The notes: generated by a model from the letters alone, not told the origin. DNA of 64,000 nt from Xenorhabdus bovienii (GCF_024721015.1 NZ_JANAIF010000009.1:27422-91421); one strand, 5' to 3'. Positions 8,538 through 17,509 are shown, counted from the first letter of the stretch. Program-made: numbers and translations.

Positions 8538-11500
8538 GCTGAGGCTCCATTAATAATGAGATCGAGCTCCGATTGTGAGAGCTGACAAAGGGGGAAATCC
8601 GCCGGGATCAACATAGGTTCCACTTGCGCGCGATGTAACGCATCGTTCCAGACTGATAGTCTTTCGTTTAATTGCATCAGGTAGCGTTTGGCATCATCGG
8701 CGCCAGCTCCGGGAATGCCCAACCTCAACTCAACGAAAACAGAACTGGATTCGCGATCGTCGTGAATGAGCACATCAAAATCAGCCACACTCTTTTCGTC
8801 GGGATACCGGAAACCACCCGACAGGGAATCAACCAGATTAAAATGGCGCCATGTTCCGCGTTCGCTCAGCCCGAAGCCAATATCGTTGATGCAGATAACC
8901 GGCCGTGTCCGCACGCCATTCAATCCCAGTTGTTCTTTCCAGTCTGAGCTATTTTCATACTGGCGTGATTTCAATGTCCGTAAAAAGAAACCGGGTAAAA
9001 AACCACTTTGATGGTCTAGGGGAACGTGGAGATTCTGTTGATTGAAGCCAGTAAACCAACCGACGGAATCTGCCATCGCTGCATGCCAGACAGCAGGTGT
9101 TTCTGCTTCGGAGAATAAACGCCCGTGGTTTTCAAACAGCACCGCAAGCTGCTCCGGTAACATGCCGTTATCCTGCACTATCTCCAGCAAAGCAGCGGCG
9201 ATCAACTGCGTGCGTCCAGCTTTGTAGCGTTGTTCCATAAACCGGAAGCCCTCGCCGGAAACTGACAGCGCCAGCGTGACGGGAACGGCTGCCGGCTGAT
9301 AAAAGGTGTCGTCATGGGGTGCAGGTTCAGCATAAGAGACGTGATCCCGCAGCCATTTCCCCCAAAGGAATGCACCCTGCTCAACAGCAGCACTGGCTTT
9401 ATCAACATTAGCTTTATCAACGTTAAGCTGAGCCGCCGATTCGTTCAGCACCTGATCCAATTCATCCAGTAAGAAAATCCATGAATGGACATCGCAGATA
9501 AGGTGATGACAAACCCAGATCAGATATTTTTTGTTCGCAACCGGAGCCAATACCACTTCATGCACACTGGGCTGGTTTTCCAGACAAACTTCTCCCTGCA
9601 ATCTGTGCAGTCTGTCCTCAAGGCTTTCGTCTGGCGCCAATACGTGATCTTGCAACAACATATCGCCGTTATGTTGTTCCGGTTCCAAGGACGAAAAATA
9701 AAACTCACTCAAACTCCGGTTCGATCTCAACGTGAAGATTTTATGTCTTGCTTTTACCGCTGCCACCGCAGTGTTTATACGCCCGGCGCAAATGGAGGGC
9801 GGTAACTCAAGTACCACGCCCTGTTGCAGTCGTTCACCGTATTTAAAGTGATGTTCCCGAAACCAGCGAACACTGGGTAAATAGTTCACCCAGTTTGCTT
9901 CTGGTTCTTCCGATACAGCCGGGTCGGTCACAGCAACTTCCGGTTTTTCCGCACAGACTCTTTCAAGCACGGTTCCTAAGGCGGTTGAAGTTAACAGTTC
10001 ACTTACACCGATTCGAATACCTTGTCTGGCGAGCAAGGCGACAAGGCGGATCGCTTTGATCGAGTCACCCCCCTGTGCCAAAAATGAGGCGGCCAGATCC
10101 ACGGTTTTCGGCCAAATCGGCCTTAAAAATTCGGCATCCAGCCATGCCGGGAGTGAGTAGGCTTCCGGTTCTGTCTGACCTTGCCTGTCGGTTGCACGAA
10201 ACTGAGCAGGATCGGCTGCCGCCAGCGTTGCTTTAGCGGCAGCGGTGAGCGCCGCTATATCGACCTTGCCATTGGCATTAATCGGCCAAGGCTGCACGGT
10301 ACAGTAAAGACCCGGCAGCCAAGCGTCAGAGATTTTGTTTTTCAGGTTTTTCTGGAATGCAGAGTTGTCGTATGGCACAGATTGGCTGCTGCATAAAGCG
10401 ACCGTTTCATATCCATCAATGGCCAGTTTTAACGCTTTCAACTCCCGACGGTCATCGCCGTCGCGTCCAAGATCCGCCAGTATTTCTGCCACGGCTTTCT
10501 CAATTTCCGCAGGATGAATCCGATGACCACGCACTTTGAATTCATCGTCAATGCGCCCAAGGCAATAAAATATTCCCTGTTCATCCTGCAAGCCCAGATC
10601 ACCAGTGCGATACCAACGATGCTGCCCATCGGCGCTGCACACAAACTGCGCCTCCGTCTGCGCGCTGTTGTTGATATATCCATCCGCCAGCACTGAACCG
10701 CCGATCCCTATTTCTCCTTTAAATCCACGGGGCATATTTTGCCCCCAAGCATCTCTTATCGACATCTCCGCTTGCCCCAGCGCTTTACCGATAGGCGCAA
10801 TCACGGCACTCGTTCTGTCGTTCTCATCAGATTCGCTTATCGAACTTTCGTTCATCAAATAAATACAGCACCCTACCGTTGCCTCCGTCGGCCCATATTC
10901 ATTGATCACTCTGCTGCCCGCAGGAAAAAAACCAAGCGCTCTGTTTACCAAAGCGACGGACAAGTTTTCGCCGCCAACAATAAAGGTCAGCGGATTCCGT
11001 CTCTGGGCGCTATGTTCAATCAATAATGAGAGATGGGATGGTGTACATTTAACTCCCGTCAATGCCTCATCGGAGAGAAGGGTTCGCAGTAGTTCTGGGT
11101 TATCGCGAATATCCTGTTCGTGGGCTTGTATAAACCCCCCCGACAAAACCGGGATCAGAATCGCTGTCTGCGTCAAATCGAACCCAAAGGAAGTAAACAA
11201 AGGTGCATTAAACGACGCCTCAGAAGCGTATTCCCCTTTGGCTGCCAGCGCATAGTTCGCCAGTGCAACAGGAGAAATGACAACGCCTTTGGGTTCTCCG
11301 GTTGACCCTGATGTATACAGAATATAAGCAGGATTGCTGTCTGTTTGTTGTGACCGGGCTTGTTCGGGATGTATGAATTCTGGCTGGATTTCCGGATGCA
11401 AGCCCGCGTCACATAAATCTTTATCCAGCGAAGCGCGTAATAGAGGCAAATTCAGCGCCTCCGCAAGGTCTTGATCCGTTCCCGTATAAATGCAGAGAGA

Positions 11501-13198
11501 CGCGCCCGAATTACGGACGATAGTCGATAATCTCGCCAACGGCGTGGTAGGACAAACAGGAACCACGGTCACATTTTCAATAAGACAGGTCAAATAGGCG
11601 AGCGTCATTTCAGGCGAGCGCCTTCCCAGAATCACCACCGGACGGTGTTCGAAACGTCGATCCCGCCTGTCACGCAATTGCGTACCAAACTTGCGAATCC
11701 ACTGCCATCCTTGACGGTAGGTCAGATCACCAACTCCCTCACCGGCTTTTTGTTTGAACAGCCAGTTATCGGCGTGACGCTGAAAAGAGTCACATAAATG
11801 AATGCCGATCGGCTCTGCGAGGCAATCAGTCCGTACGTTGATTTCTTTTGTTTGCCCCGTGGTTTCTGGTTGCCCCATCACTTCAGCGGCAGCTTCCAGT
11901 GCATAATTAATGACGGTTTGCAGGAATGTATGACATTGGTCGAAAGACCAGATTTTGCGAAAATCGGCTTCAATCTTGAAGTCACCGCCCTCAAAGCGAT
12001 CGTGGATATGTACGGTGGCAAACAACGCCTCCACAGCCTGAATATGGTCAATCTCCACTTCAGTACCTGAGACGGTTTTCTGAAACACGCCTGTTTGATA
12101 GGAAACGCCGAAAGCCGGCACAATCTGTCTCCATTCCTGCGATGCGAAATCCCCCCAACGGGCGCCTGGAGCATAGCGTGAGTGCACAATGGCTTTTTGC
12201 AGACTTTTTTTGAGGGTGCGGTAGCAATCCGCGACGGTTTCCCCTGCCTCACGAAATACCGGGATCAGGACGGGAGCCACTGACATGGCTATTGACTGTT
12301 TTTCGTCTTCGCTCCAACGATTCAGCATAGGTGCCTGCAATAAAGCGCCATTGCCGTCTTCAATCACCATTTGTGTATAAGCAACTGCGGCGAAAAACAG
12401 CCGAAAGACTGAACCGCCGCGATTACTGAATTGATGCAGCATGTCGTTTTGCGCTTCTCGCAAAGCGATCCGTACACGCATCGCGTGCGGCTTCAATCCA
12501 CGATAATCCCCTATTGGGTAGCGGCAGGAGATTTTGGGGGCACTGGCTGACGCCGTGTCGCCATACGCATTCTGTTCACCAAAAACCGTCCGCCAATACG
12601 CCGCATCCCTTACCATACGCCGGGAATTTTCGTAATCCCGCTCTCTCTCGGCGTGAATAGAGTACAAAGGGGAATTCACCTTCCCCGATTCCTGCGCCAA
12701 CGCATCGGCCAGACGTTCTAGTAATATCGCCAACGCCGCACCATCCACCGCAGCATGATGCGCTTTCACAAACCATCCCGATTGTTCCTGTCGGAAACGC
12801 ACCGCAAAAATCCGTATCGGCGTGAGTGATAAGTCCTCTTCCACCAGCAGTTGACGCTCCACCCAACTTTCAAAGGCCTGTCTGGGGTCTGGATGCCTGC
12901 TGAAGTCCACTCGCTCCACATCGGCCTGAGGCGTGTTGTGCCGAATTCCCCGCCATAATATTTCCCAATCAACAACTTCTGGATGAACCGTTTCTAAAGG
13001 ATCGTTGACGAATCCGATATGGCACACATCCTGCTTATTCCTGACAGTTTCGGCCGCCCATACCAGTTGATCCAGCGACACATTTCCACTCAAGCGCGCC
13101 ACACCGCCCAAATAAAATGAGTAACCGGACAGATGAAACGCTTCCATTTTGAAAACGGCCTGTTGTGACCGCGATAGCTCAAAAGTCGGTTTACTCAT
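8534..13198 (-). CDS. NRPS C-A(Asn)-T-E, acyl-D-asparagine initiation module
   Basis: Initiation-type module of 1554 residues that should build an N-acyl-D-asparagine thioester. The condensation domain has AHHAAVDG near residue 148; being first in the chain, it likely acylates the amino acid with a fatty acyl group. The adenylation domain has TSGSTGEPKG near 633. By manual alignment its pocket reads D-L-T-K-I-G-E-V-G, essentially the known asparagine code DLTKLGEVG. The thiolation site is GGDSIKA near 1046. A C-terminal epimerization domain has HHLICDVHSW near 1234, ENHGR, and VGWFT near 1381. The DG of the E-domain core motif is DV here. ATG at 13198 overlaps the end of the upstream gene by 8 bases and is preferred over a TTG 15 bases earlier. 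The architecture matches ClbN, ZmaO and XcnA, which install a removable acyl-D-Asn cap. Confidence 0.94.
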   Translation of the reverse strand: MSKPTFELSRSQQAVFKMEAFHLSGYSFYLGGVARLSGNVSLDQLVWAAETVRNKQDVCHIGFVNDPLETVHPEVVDWEILWRGIRHNTPQADVERVDFSRHPDPRQAFESWVERQLLVEEDLSLTPIRIFAVRFRQEQSGWFVKAHHAAVDGAALAILLERLADALAQESGKVNSPLYSIHAERERDYENSRRMVRDAAYWRTVFGEQNAYGDTASASAPKISCRYPIGDYRGLKPHAMRVRIALREAQNDMLHQFSNRGGSVFRLFFAAVAYTQMVIEDGNGALLQAPMLNRWSEDEKQSIAMSVAPVLIPVFREAGETVADCYRTLKKSLQKAIVHSRYAPGARWGDFASQEWRQIVPAFGVSYQTGVFQKTVSGTEVEIDHIQAVEALFATVHIHDRFEGGDFKIEADFRKIWSFDQCHTFLQTVINYALEAAAEVMGQPETTGQTKEINVRTDCLAEPIGIHLCDSFQRHADNWLFKQKAGEGVGDLTYRQGWQWIRKFGTQLRDRRDRRFEHRPVVILGRRSPEMTLAYLTCLIENVTVVPVCPTTPLARLSTIVRNSGASLCIYTGTDQDLAEALNLPLLRASLDKDLCDAGLHPEIQPEFIHPEQARSQQTDSNPAYILYTSGSTGEPKGVVISPVALANYALAAKGEYASEASFNAPLFTSFGFDLTQTAILIPVLSGGFIQAHEQDIRDNPELLRTLLSDEALTGVKCTPSHLSLLIEHSAQRRNPLTFIVGGENLSVALVNRALGFFPAGSRVINEYGPTEATVGCCIYLMNESSISESDENDRTSAVIAPIGKALGQAEMSIRDAWGQNMPRGFKGEIGIGGSVLADGYINNSAQTEAQFVCSADGQHRWYRTGDLGLQDEQGIFYCLGRIDDEFKVRGHRIHPAEIEKAVAEILADLGRDGDDRRELKALKLAIDGYETVALCSSQSVPYDNSAFQKNLKNKISDAWLPGLYCTVQPWPINANGKVDIAALTAAAKATLAAADPAQFRATDRQGQTEPEAYSLPAWLDAEFLRPIWPKTVDLAASFLAQGGDSIKAIRLVALLARQGIRIGVSELLTSTALGTVLERVCAEKPEVAVTDPAVSEEPEANWVNYLPSVRWFREHHFKYGERLQQGVVLELPPSICAGRINTAVAAVKARHKIFTLRSNRSLSEFYFSSLEPEQHNGDMLLQDHVLAPDESLEDRLHRLQGEVCLENQPSVHEVVLAPVANKKYLIWVCHHLICDVHSWIFLLDELDQVLNESAAQLNVDKANVDKASAAVEQGAFLWGKWLRDHVSYAEPAPHDDTFYQPAAVPVTLALSVSGEGFRFMEQRYKAGRTQLIAAALLEIVQDNGMLPEQLAVLFENHGRLFSEAETPAVWHAAMADSVGWFTGFNQQNLHVPLDHQSGFLPGFFLRTLKSRQYENSSDWKEQLGLNGVRTRPVICINDIGFGLSERGTWRHFNLVDSLSGGFRYPDEKSVADFDVLIHDDRESSSVFVELRLGIPGAGADDAKRYLMQLNERLSVWNDALHRAQVEPMLIPADFPLCQLSQSELDLIINGASA

Positions 13199-14861
13199 GG
13201 ATAAGGTTTCCAACTCCGTGATGATCGGTGAAAAACAGATCCCGCATATTTTGGGCTATCGTTTTTCTGTCAAGTTTTCCTGAGCCAGACCTCGGCAGAT
13301 TTCGGGCTTGCCAATAACGAGTGGGTAACATGTAAGCCGGCACCTGCACAGCGAGAAATTGGCGAATATCCTGCTCATTAAGCCCCCTTTTGCCTGCAAC
13401 AATCGCCGCGACCAGCCACTGTTCCTGATCTTCATCCTCAACCACGCAAGCAACGGCCTCGGTAATAGAAGGGTAATTGAGCAGATGGTGCTCTATTTCT
13501 CCCAACTCAATCCGCAATCCGCGTAATTTGACTTGCGTATCCTTCCGTCCCTGACAGAAAAAGCCCCGTCTTTTCTCATGCCAACCAAGATCACCGGTCA
13601 GGTATAGTCGCTGCTGAAGTTCTGGATGGAAGATGAATACCTTATCCGTCAGATCTTTTCGGTTGTAGTAGCCCTCTGCCAAACATATCCCACCGATGGC
13701 GATTTCGCCTTCTTTCGAATCCGCTTTTAACGTCAGACTGTCGGGTTCCAAGATATATAACTGGCATCCAGTGAGAGGCTGCCCAATGGGAATGGCGTCC
13801 GACACGGTTTCCACGCAGTCATAAAAGCTGACATCAATGGCAGCTTCCGTGGGGCCGTATAAATTGGTCAACAGGCAGCGCGAAGCAAATATTTTCTGAA
13901 ATTGAGTCACCAGACTGGCTGGCAACGACTCTCCACTCACATACACCCTGCGCAGCGCCGATAACGATGGCGTTTCAGCACTATCATCCTGAAGCTCTTG
14001 TAGTTCTTGCAGTACGGGCTTCAGCAAACTGGGAACGAAGTGGACAACCGTAATATTTTCGCTTATCAATGCAGCGACTATACCTCTGGGGAATGCTTCC
14101 AATCCCGGTTGCAGCAGATAATTACTCGCGCCATTCAGGGCAGGTAAAAAGAGTTCCCATAAAGACACATCAAACGTCAACGCCGTTCTTTGTAAGATAA
14201 TGTCCGCATCCGTCATCTCACTATGAGCCTGATGCCACTGTAATCGGTTAATGAAGGCGCCATGATTGACCAGCACTCCCTTGGGGGTGCCAGTCGTGCC
14301 GGAAGTGAAGATTAAGTAGGCCGGATCGGTAGCCCGTCGTTGACGCGCTTTTTTGCCCGCGCTTTCTGAATGATGAAAACTCAGCCGATGGTCATCCAGA
14401 CAATGAGAGGTGAATATTTCTGTCAGAAATTCACGCCCGATCAGTTCCAATCCGGGTTTGGCCTGAGTAAACAGACTCTCCTGTGCTGCATTGCAAAAAG
14501 CGAGACGGCATTGAGCCGTCGCAAACATAGACGTCAACCGAGCGGCAGGCGTTTTCGCCTCCACAGGAAAATAAACGCCACCAGCAAGCAGTACCGCATA
14601 TGCCGCCACCAGAAATTCCGGGCTGCGCTCAAGGCCAATAGCAACACAATCGCCCTGACATACACCGCGCTCATTAACCAGATAATGAGCCAGTCGTTGC
14701 GCCCTTTCGTATAGTTCTGCCCAGGATAAAACGTTCCCTTTTCCCCACCGTATCGCCGGATTCTGGTTATTTCTCGCCGTACTTTCGAAATAATCAGTAA
14801 TAAATCGACCAGTTGCCATGATGCCGACATCCTCTGAGTGCTGGATTTGCTCAAATCTCAT
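13191..14861 (-). CDS. Stand-alone adenylation protein, predicted serine-activating
   Basis: Single adenylation domain of 556 residues without its own condensation or carrier domain. It should adenylate an amino acid and load it on the separate ACP encoded two genes upstream. Core motifs are IFTSGTTGTPKG near residue 175, NLYGPTEAA, YLTGDLG, and GSGKLDRK at the C-terminus with the catalytic lysine. The pocket by manual alignment is D-V-W-H-Y-S-L-I-D, very close to the serine code DVWHFSLID. Serine loading onto a free ACP is the first step to aminomalonyl-ACP in zwittermicin (ZmaJ) and colibactin (first A domain of ClbH). ATG 14861 has CAGG five bases upstream. ATG 14819 with AGAGG 11 bases upstream is an equally good start. 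Confidence 0.92.
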   Translation of the reverse strand: MRFEQIQHSEDVGIMATGRFITDYFESTARNNQNPAIRWGKGNVLSWAELYERAQRLAHYLVNERGVCQGDCVAIGLERSPEFLVAAYAVLLAGGVYFPVEAKTPAARLTSMFATAQCRLAFCNAAQESLFTQAKPGLELIGREFLTEIFTSHCLDDHRLSFHHSESAGKKARQRRATDPAYLIFTSGTTGTPKGVLVNHGAFINRLQWHQAHSEMTDADIILQRTALTFDVSLWELFLPALNGASNYLLQPGLEAFPRGIVAALISENITVVHFVPSLLKPVLQELQELQDDSAETPSLSALRRVYVSGESLPASLVTQFQKIFASRCLLTNLYGPTEAAIDVSFYDCVETVSDAIPIGQPLTGCQLYILEPDSLTLKADSKEGEIAIGGICLAEGYYNRKDLTDKVFIFHPELQQRLYLTGDLGWHEKRRGFFCQGRKDTQVKLRGLRIELGEIEHHLLNYPSITEAVACVVEDEDQEQWLVAAIVAGKRGLNEQDIRQFLAVQVPAYMLPTRYWQARNLPRSGSGKLDRKTIAQNMRDLFFTDHHGVGNLIHE

Positions 14862-14866
14862 TGTGA

Positions 14867-14891
14867 CCTGACGTTACAGACGAACGTCAGG
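14867..14891 (-). promoter_or_regulatory. Perfect 9-bp hairpin at the start of the adenylation gene
   Basis: CCTGACGTT and AACGTCAGG form a perfect 9-bp stem with a 7-base loop in the 95-base gap between the dehydrogenase and the adenylation gene. On the minus strand the CAGG that would serve as ribosome binding site for ATG 14861 lies in the 3' arm of the stem. No T-run follows, so it is not a classic terminator. It could tune translation or mRNA processing within the operon. Confidence 0.6.
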
Positions 14892-14956
14892 CGATAGAAA
14901 CCCGTCAGCCGGACGCAACACGTCAAGCTTTTCAGGGGGAATAATGTTGAGACGAT

Positions 14957-16120
14957 TTATGGAATAGTCTGTGCGACGTTATGGCTGTACCGATTGCATA
15001 CTGCTTTGCCGATTAGCATTTTTTGAAGTTCATTGCTGCCTTCAACAACTTGCAATATTTTCGCATCCCGATAGAGCCGACTGATGCCGTTGCTTTCATC
15101 GCAACCGTGACCACCGTGAATCTGTACCGCTTTCGCTGCTGCGGTGCCAGCTTCATGCGATGAGAAAAGTTTGGCTTGAAGGATCTGCTCAAGAGCGTCT
15201 TCATCCCTTGTTTCTTTGGCTTTTGTCGCTGATAAGCAAATGAGTTGAGAGGCCAGCAGGCTACTGGACATTTCCGCCAGATAGCCGCGAATGATACCTT
15301 GATCCGCAAGCAACGTATCAAAGGTGGCGCGGGAGTTAGCCCTGCGAGCGGATGCCGCCAATGCGGCCTGCTGTATTCCAAGCGCCGCCCAGGCCACGCT
15401 GATGCGGCCATAGTCCAAGGCATTGTTAGAGATTAGGTTTTGTCCGAATCCGGGCTTTCCGACGATATTGGTCTTAGGAACCCGACAATCAGTGAAATCC
15501 AACACCGCCAAATATGCGCTCTTGAAGCCCAGCATATTTTTTTTGGCGGTCACTTTTAGCCCCGGAGTATCTTTAGGAACCAGCACTGCGGTATCCAGTC
15601 CCTGATATTTACCGAATACCAGAAATAAATCCGCAATCTGGGCGAAAGTAATCCAAGCCTTTTGCCCATTAACACTGAGATAATCCCCGTCTTCTTCAAA
15701 CTGAGTTGACAGATTTTTGGAATCTCCGCCAGCGGAAACTTCCGTTTGCGCGAATGCTCCAATTATTTCACCCTTTACCAGCGGTGCCAAAAAGCGTTGT
15801 TTTTGATCTTGAGAACCCCAATCTTCAATGGTTTTCAACATCATAGAATGCACATTCAGCAAACCCGTGAGCGAACCGCTCCCTGCGCCGATGGCCATGT
15901 TCAGCAATCCGAAAGTCGTGACGTCAAACCCCAGGCCACCACTCTCGGGTTTTGCCAGTCCCCCCAGCCAACCGTTATGTGCAAGTTTTTGCACAACCGT
16001 TGCAGGAATCGCTTCTGCTAAATCCCATTCGTCAGCATAAGGCGCGATTTCAGTCGCTGAAAATTGCTCAAATGTCTGTAACCACTCGTTTTGCAAAGGT
16101 GACAAAAAACGATTAAGCAT
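14957..16120 (-). CDS. Acyl-CoA dehydrogenase family enzyme (predicted aminoacyl-ACP oxidase)
   Basis: FAD-dependent acyl-CoA dehydrogenase fold of 387 residues, usual family length. Recognisable segments are the AFAQTEVSAGGDS substrate/flavin loop near residue 110, the QIHGGHG flavin motif near 330, and the C-terminal RDAKILQVVEGSNE segment where the catalytic Glu normally lies. The gene overlaps the ACP stop by 8 bases (ATGCTTAA), so the two are translationally coupled. In the zwittermicin (ZmaI) and colibactin (ClbF) pathways a homologous enzyme acts on a seryl-ACP derivative to give aminomalonyl-ACP. A direct role in fatty acid oxidation is unlikely in this operon. The family call is secure; the substrate is inferred from neighbours. 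Confidence 0.92.
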   Translation of the reverse strand: MLNRFLSPLQNEWLQTFEQFSATEIAPYADEWDLAEAIPATVVQKLAHNGWLGGLAKPESGGLGFDVTTFGLLNMAIGAGSGSLTGLLNVHSMMLKTIEDWGSQDQKQRFLAPLVKGEIIGAFAQTEVSAGGDSKNLSTQFEEDGDYLSVNGQKAWITFAQIADLFLVFGKYQGLDTAVLVPKDTPGLKVTAKKNMLGFKSAYLAVLDFTDCRVPKTNIVGKPGFGQNLISNNALDYGRISVAWAALGIQQAALAASARRANSRATFDTLLADQGIIRGYLAEMSSSLLASQLICLSATKAKETRDEDALEQILQAKLFSSHEAGTAAAKAVQIHGGHGCDESNGISRLYRDAKILQVVEGSNELQKMLIGKAVCNRYSHNVAQTIP

Positions 16121-16364
16121 TTACCGCCACCTTTCTGTCCAAAAAGTGGCAGACAGCCTGAATACTGGAAAAATTGGCATTATCAAGGTCATCAATTTCG
16201 ACTTTGATTTTGAAGTTTTTTTCGAGAAAGGAGATTAGCTGGATAGCGGCCAAAGAGTTAACCAAGCCTGTTTCGAAGATGTTGACCGAATCGTCTAAAT
16301 CCTGTTTGCCAGCAAGTTTGCACAGGTATTCAGACACTAATTTTTTACGCGCAGATACGTCCAT
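16113..16364 (-). CDS. Discrete acyl carrier protein for extender unit
   Basis: Small acidic carrier protein of 83 residues, the first gene of the biosynthetic operon. The phosphopantetheine site is FETGLVNSLAAIQLI near residue 35, with NSL in place of the common DSL. An NSL site is typical of ACPs that carry methoxymalonyl, hydroxymalonyl or aminomalonyl units. It should accept serine from the stand-alone adenylation protein, be acted on by the dehydrogenase, and donate to the freestanding AT. ATG 16364 has AAGGA eight bases upstream; a GTG one codon earlier is less likely. Length is close to ClbE and ZmaH. Confidence 0.92.
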   Translation of the reverse strand: MDVSARKKLVSEYLCKLAGKQDLDDSVNIFETGLVNSLAAIQLISFLEKNFKIKVEIDDLDNANFSSIQAVCHFLDRKVAVNA

Positions 16365-16426
16365 CACTAATTTCCTTATGCGAACTTAATTTCGTGGATC
16401 TTTCTATTGTAAAAACGGCTGGAACT

Positions 16427-16456
16427 ATTATAGCTACCGCATGAGAGTGTAATTTC
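16427..16456 (-). promoter_or_regulatory. Predicted promoter of the PKS/NRPS operon
   Basis: A perfect TATAAT -10 hexamer lies on the minus strand at 16427-16432, about 63 bases before the ACP start codon. No good TTGACA is found 16-18 bases upstream (the best is AAATTA), so the promoter probably needs an activator. The short leader shows no riboswitch-like fold that I can recognise. Confidence 0.5.
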
Positions 16457-16481
16457 CCGAAGAGAATACAAAATCAGAACA

Positions 16482-16494
16482 GGTCACTGTGACC
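16482..16494. promoter_or_regulatory. 13-bp perfect palindrome upstream of the PKS/NRPS promoter
   Basis: GGTCAC-T-GTGACC is a perfect palindrome about 68 bases upstream of the predicted transcription start. This is the usual position of a class I activator site. Its half-sites do not match the CRP consensus. The protein that would bind is unknown. Confidence 0.45.
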
Positions 16495-16680
16495 GACATT
16501 AGTTGAATGCAGATTAATGACTGTAGAACTCTTTTTATATAACATAAAATATTATTTAAATAAAAATTATTAAATTACGATATATTATCATTCAAGTGAA
16601 CATATCATTAAGAAACTATATATCTTCAAAGAAAAATATTCTTCTCATTTTTTGTGGGGGTATAAATAGAATTAAATTAG

Positions 16681-17509
16681 GCTGTAGCACAGGTTACGTC
16701 GGTATATCAAGAAATTAAGACAATATATTATCCTGAAGAGCGAAAGCCGCATAAAAACGGTATAATAGCTATTTGCTATGAGCCAGAATTAAACGTAATA
16801 ACGAAACATTTAATTCTGCCGTAATACATAGAAAACTTAGAAGAAGCCCCTTATGCACCTTATGCACCTTATGCACCTTAAAATACATATCGATTCCGTA
16901 GATATGCCAATGCCATAATAATACCATAGCTTGACAATAAATTAACATGGCTCCCTACAAAGAAAAGCGATAAGGGAGAATTATCAGGTTATGATCAAGA
17001 AAATAATAACCCTGAATATAATAATATCCGTTATTTCAATTCAATTAGTTCTGAACTAAAAAACACAAAACTACTGCAAGATACATTAATAGACGATTTT
17101 AATAAGACATTTTTTTCTGAAAGAACATAATCTACCTATATACGCAGGTGTCCATATAGTGAAAATTATCTGTTCAGACAACAGTAAACCAGGATTTAGT
17201 TCCCCTGATTGCTTTCATCAAGATGGAGAACCTTTTACATTTGCGCATTTAGTAAAAAGAAGTCCTAATGCTTTAGGAGGTGATAATTATATTGCTAATG
17301 TAGCATCTAGGAATAAAAAGTTGGAAGAGGTAAATTCATCTGATATAATTTCAAAATTCAAACTGCAAAATTTTCTAGAAAGCTTTGCAGTTTGTGATGA
17401 AAAAGTGAGCCATTATGTTTCTCATTTAACTCTAGAAGAGAAGACTGGCGAATCCTATAGGCGCATGATATTGATTGACTTTTATTTTACAAAACAGAGC
17501 ATAGAATGA
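16681..17509 (+). pseudogene. Decayed 2-oxoglutarate/Fe(II) amino acid dioxygenase (IDO/BsmA-like)
   Basis: One frame is readable from 16681 to 17130 except for stops at 16822, 16879 and 16927. A shift in a run of seven T at 17111-17117 then moves coding into the next frame, open to 17509. The joined product resembles free L-amino acid hydroxylases of the IDO/BsmA type: YRFRRYA, NIRYFNSIS and DFNKTFF in the 5' part, then GFSSPDCFHQDGEP, LGGDNYIAN and KVSHYVSH. The iron ligands HxD (HQD) and distal His are present in the 3' part. The 3' half could start at GTG 17159 (116 residues) but lacks half of the fold. Its stop overlaps the exporter start as ATGA, so enzyme and exporter were one operon. 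Family assignment is from memory of conserved motifs. The number of lesions argues against sequencing error alone. Confidence 0.75.
16849..16880 (+). repeat. 9-bp tandem repeat, 3.5 copies
   Basis: The unit CCTTATGCA repeats three times and then partially, inside the broken dioxygenase gene. In the coding frame it gives Pro-Tyr-Ala repeats ending in a stop. It looks like slippage during decay. Confidence 0.85.

Larger units (their letters stand above)
16365..16680. other. AT-rich divergent intergenic region
   Basis: It holds the predicted operon promoter and palindrome in its left third. The rest (about 16500-16680) is very AT-rich with no reading frame I can support, and forms the boundary between the biosynthetic operon and the decayed dioxygenase gene. 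Confidence 0.6.

Noticed and set aside
16482..16494. CRP site
   Set aside because: The palindrome has TGTGA-like ends only by chance; the spacing of half-sites (one base) does not match the CRP consensus with six.
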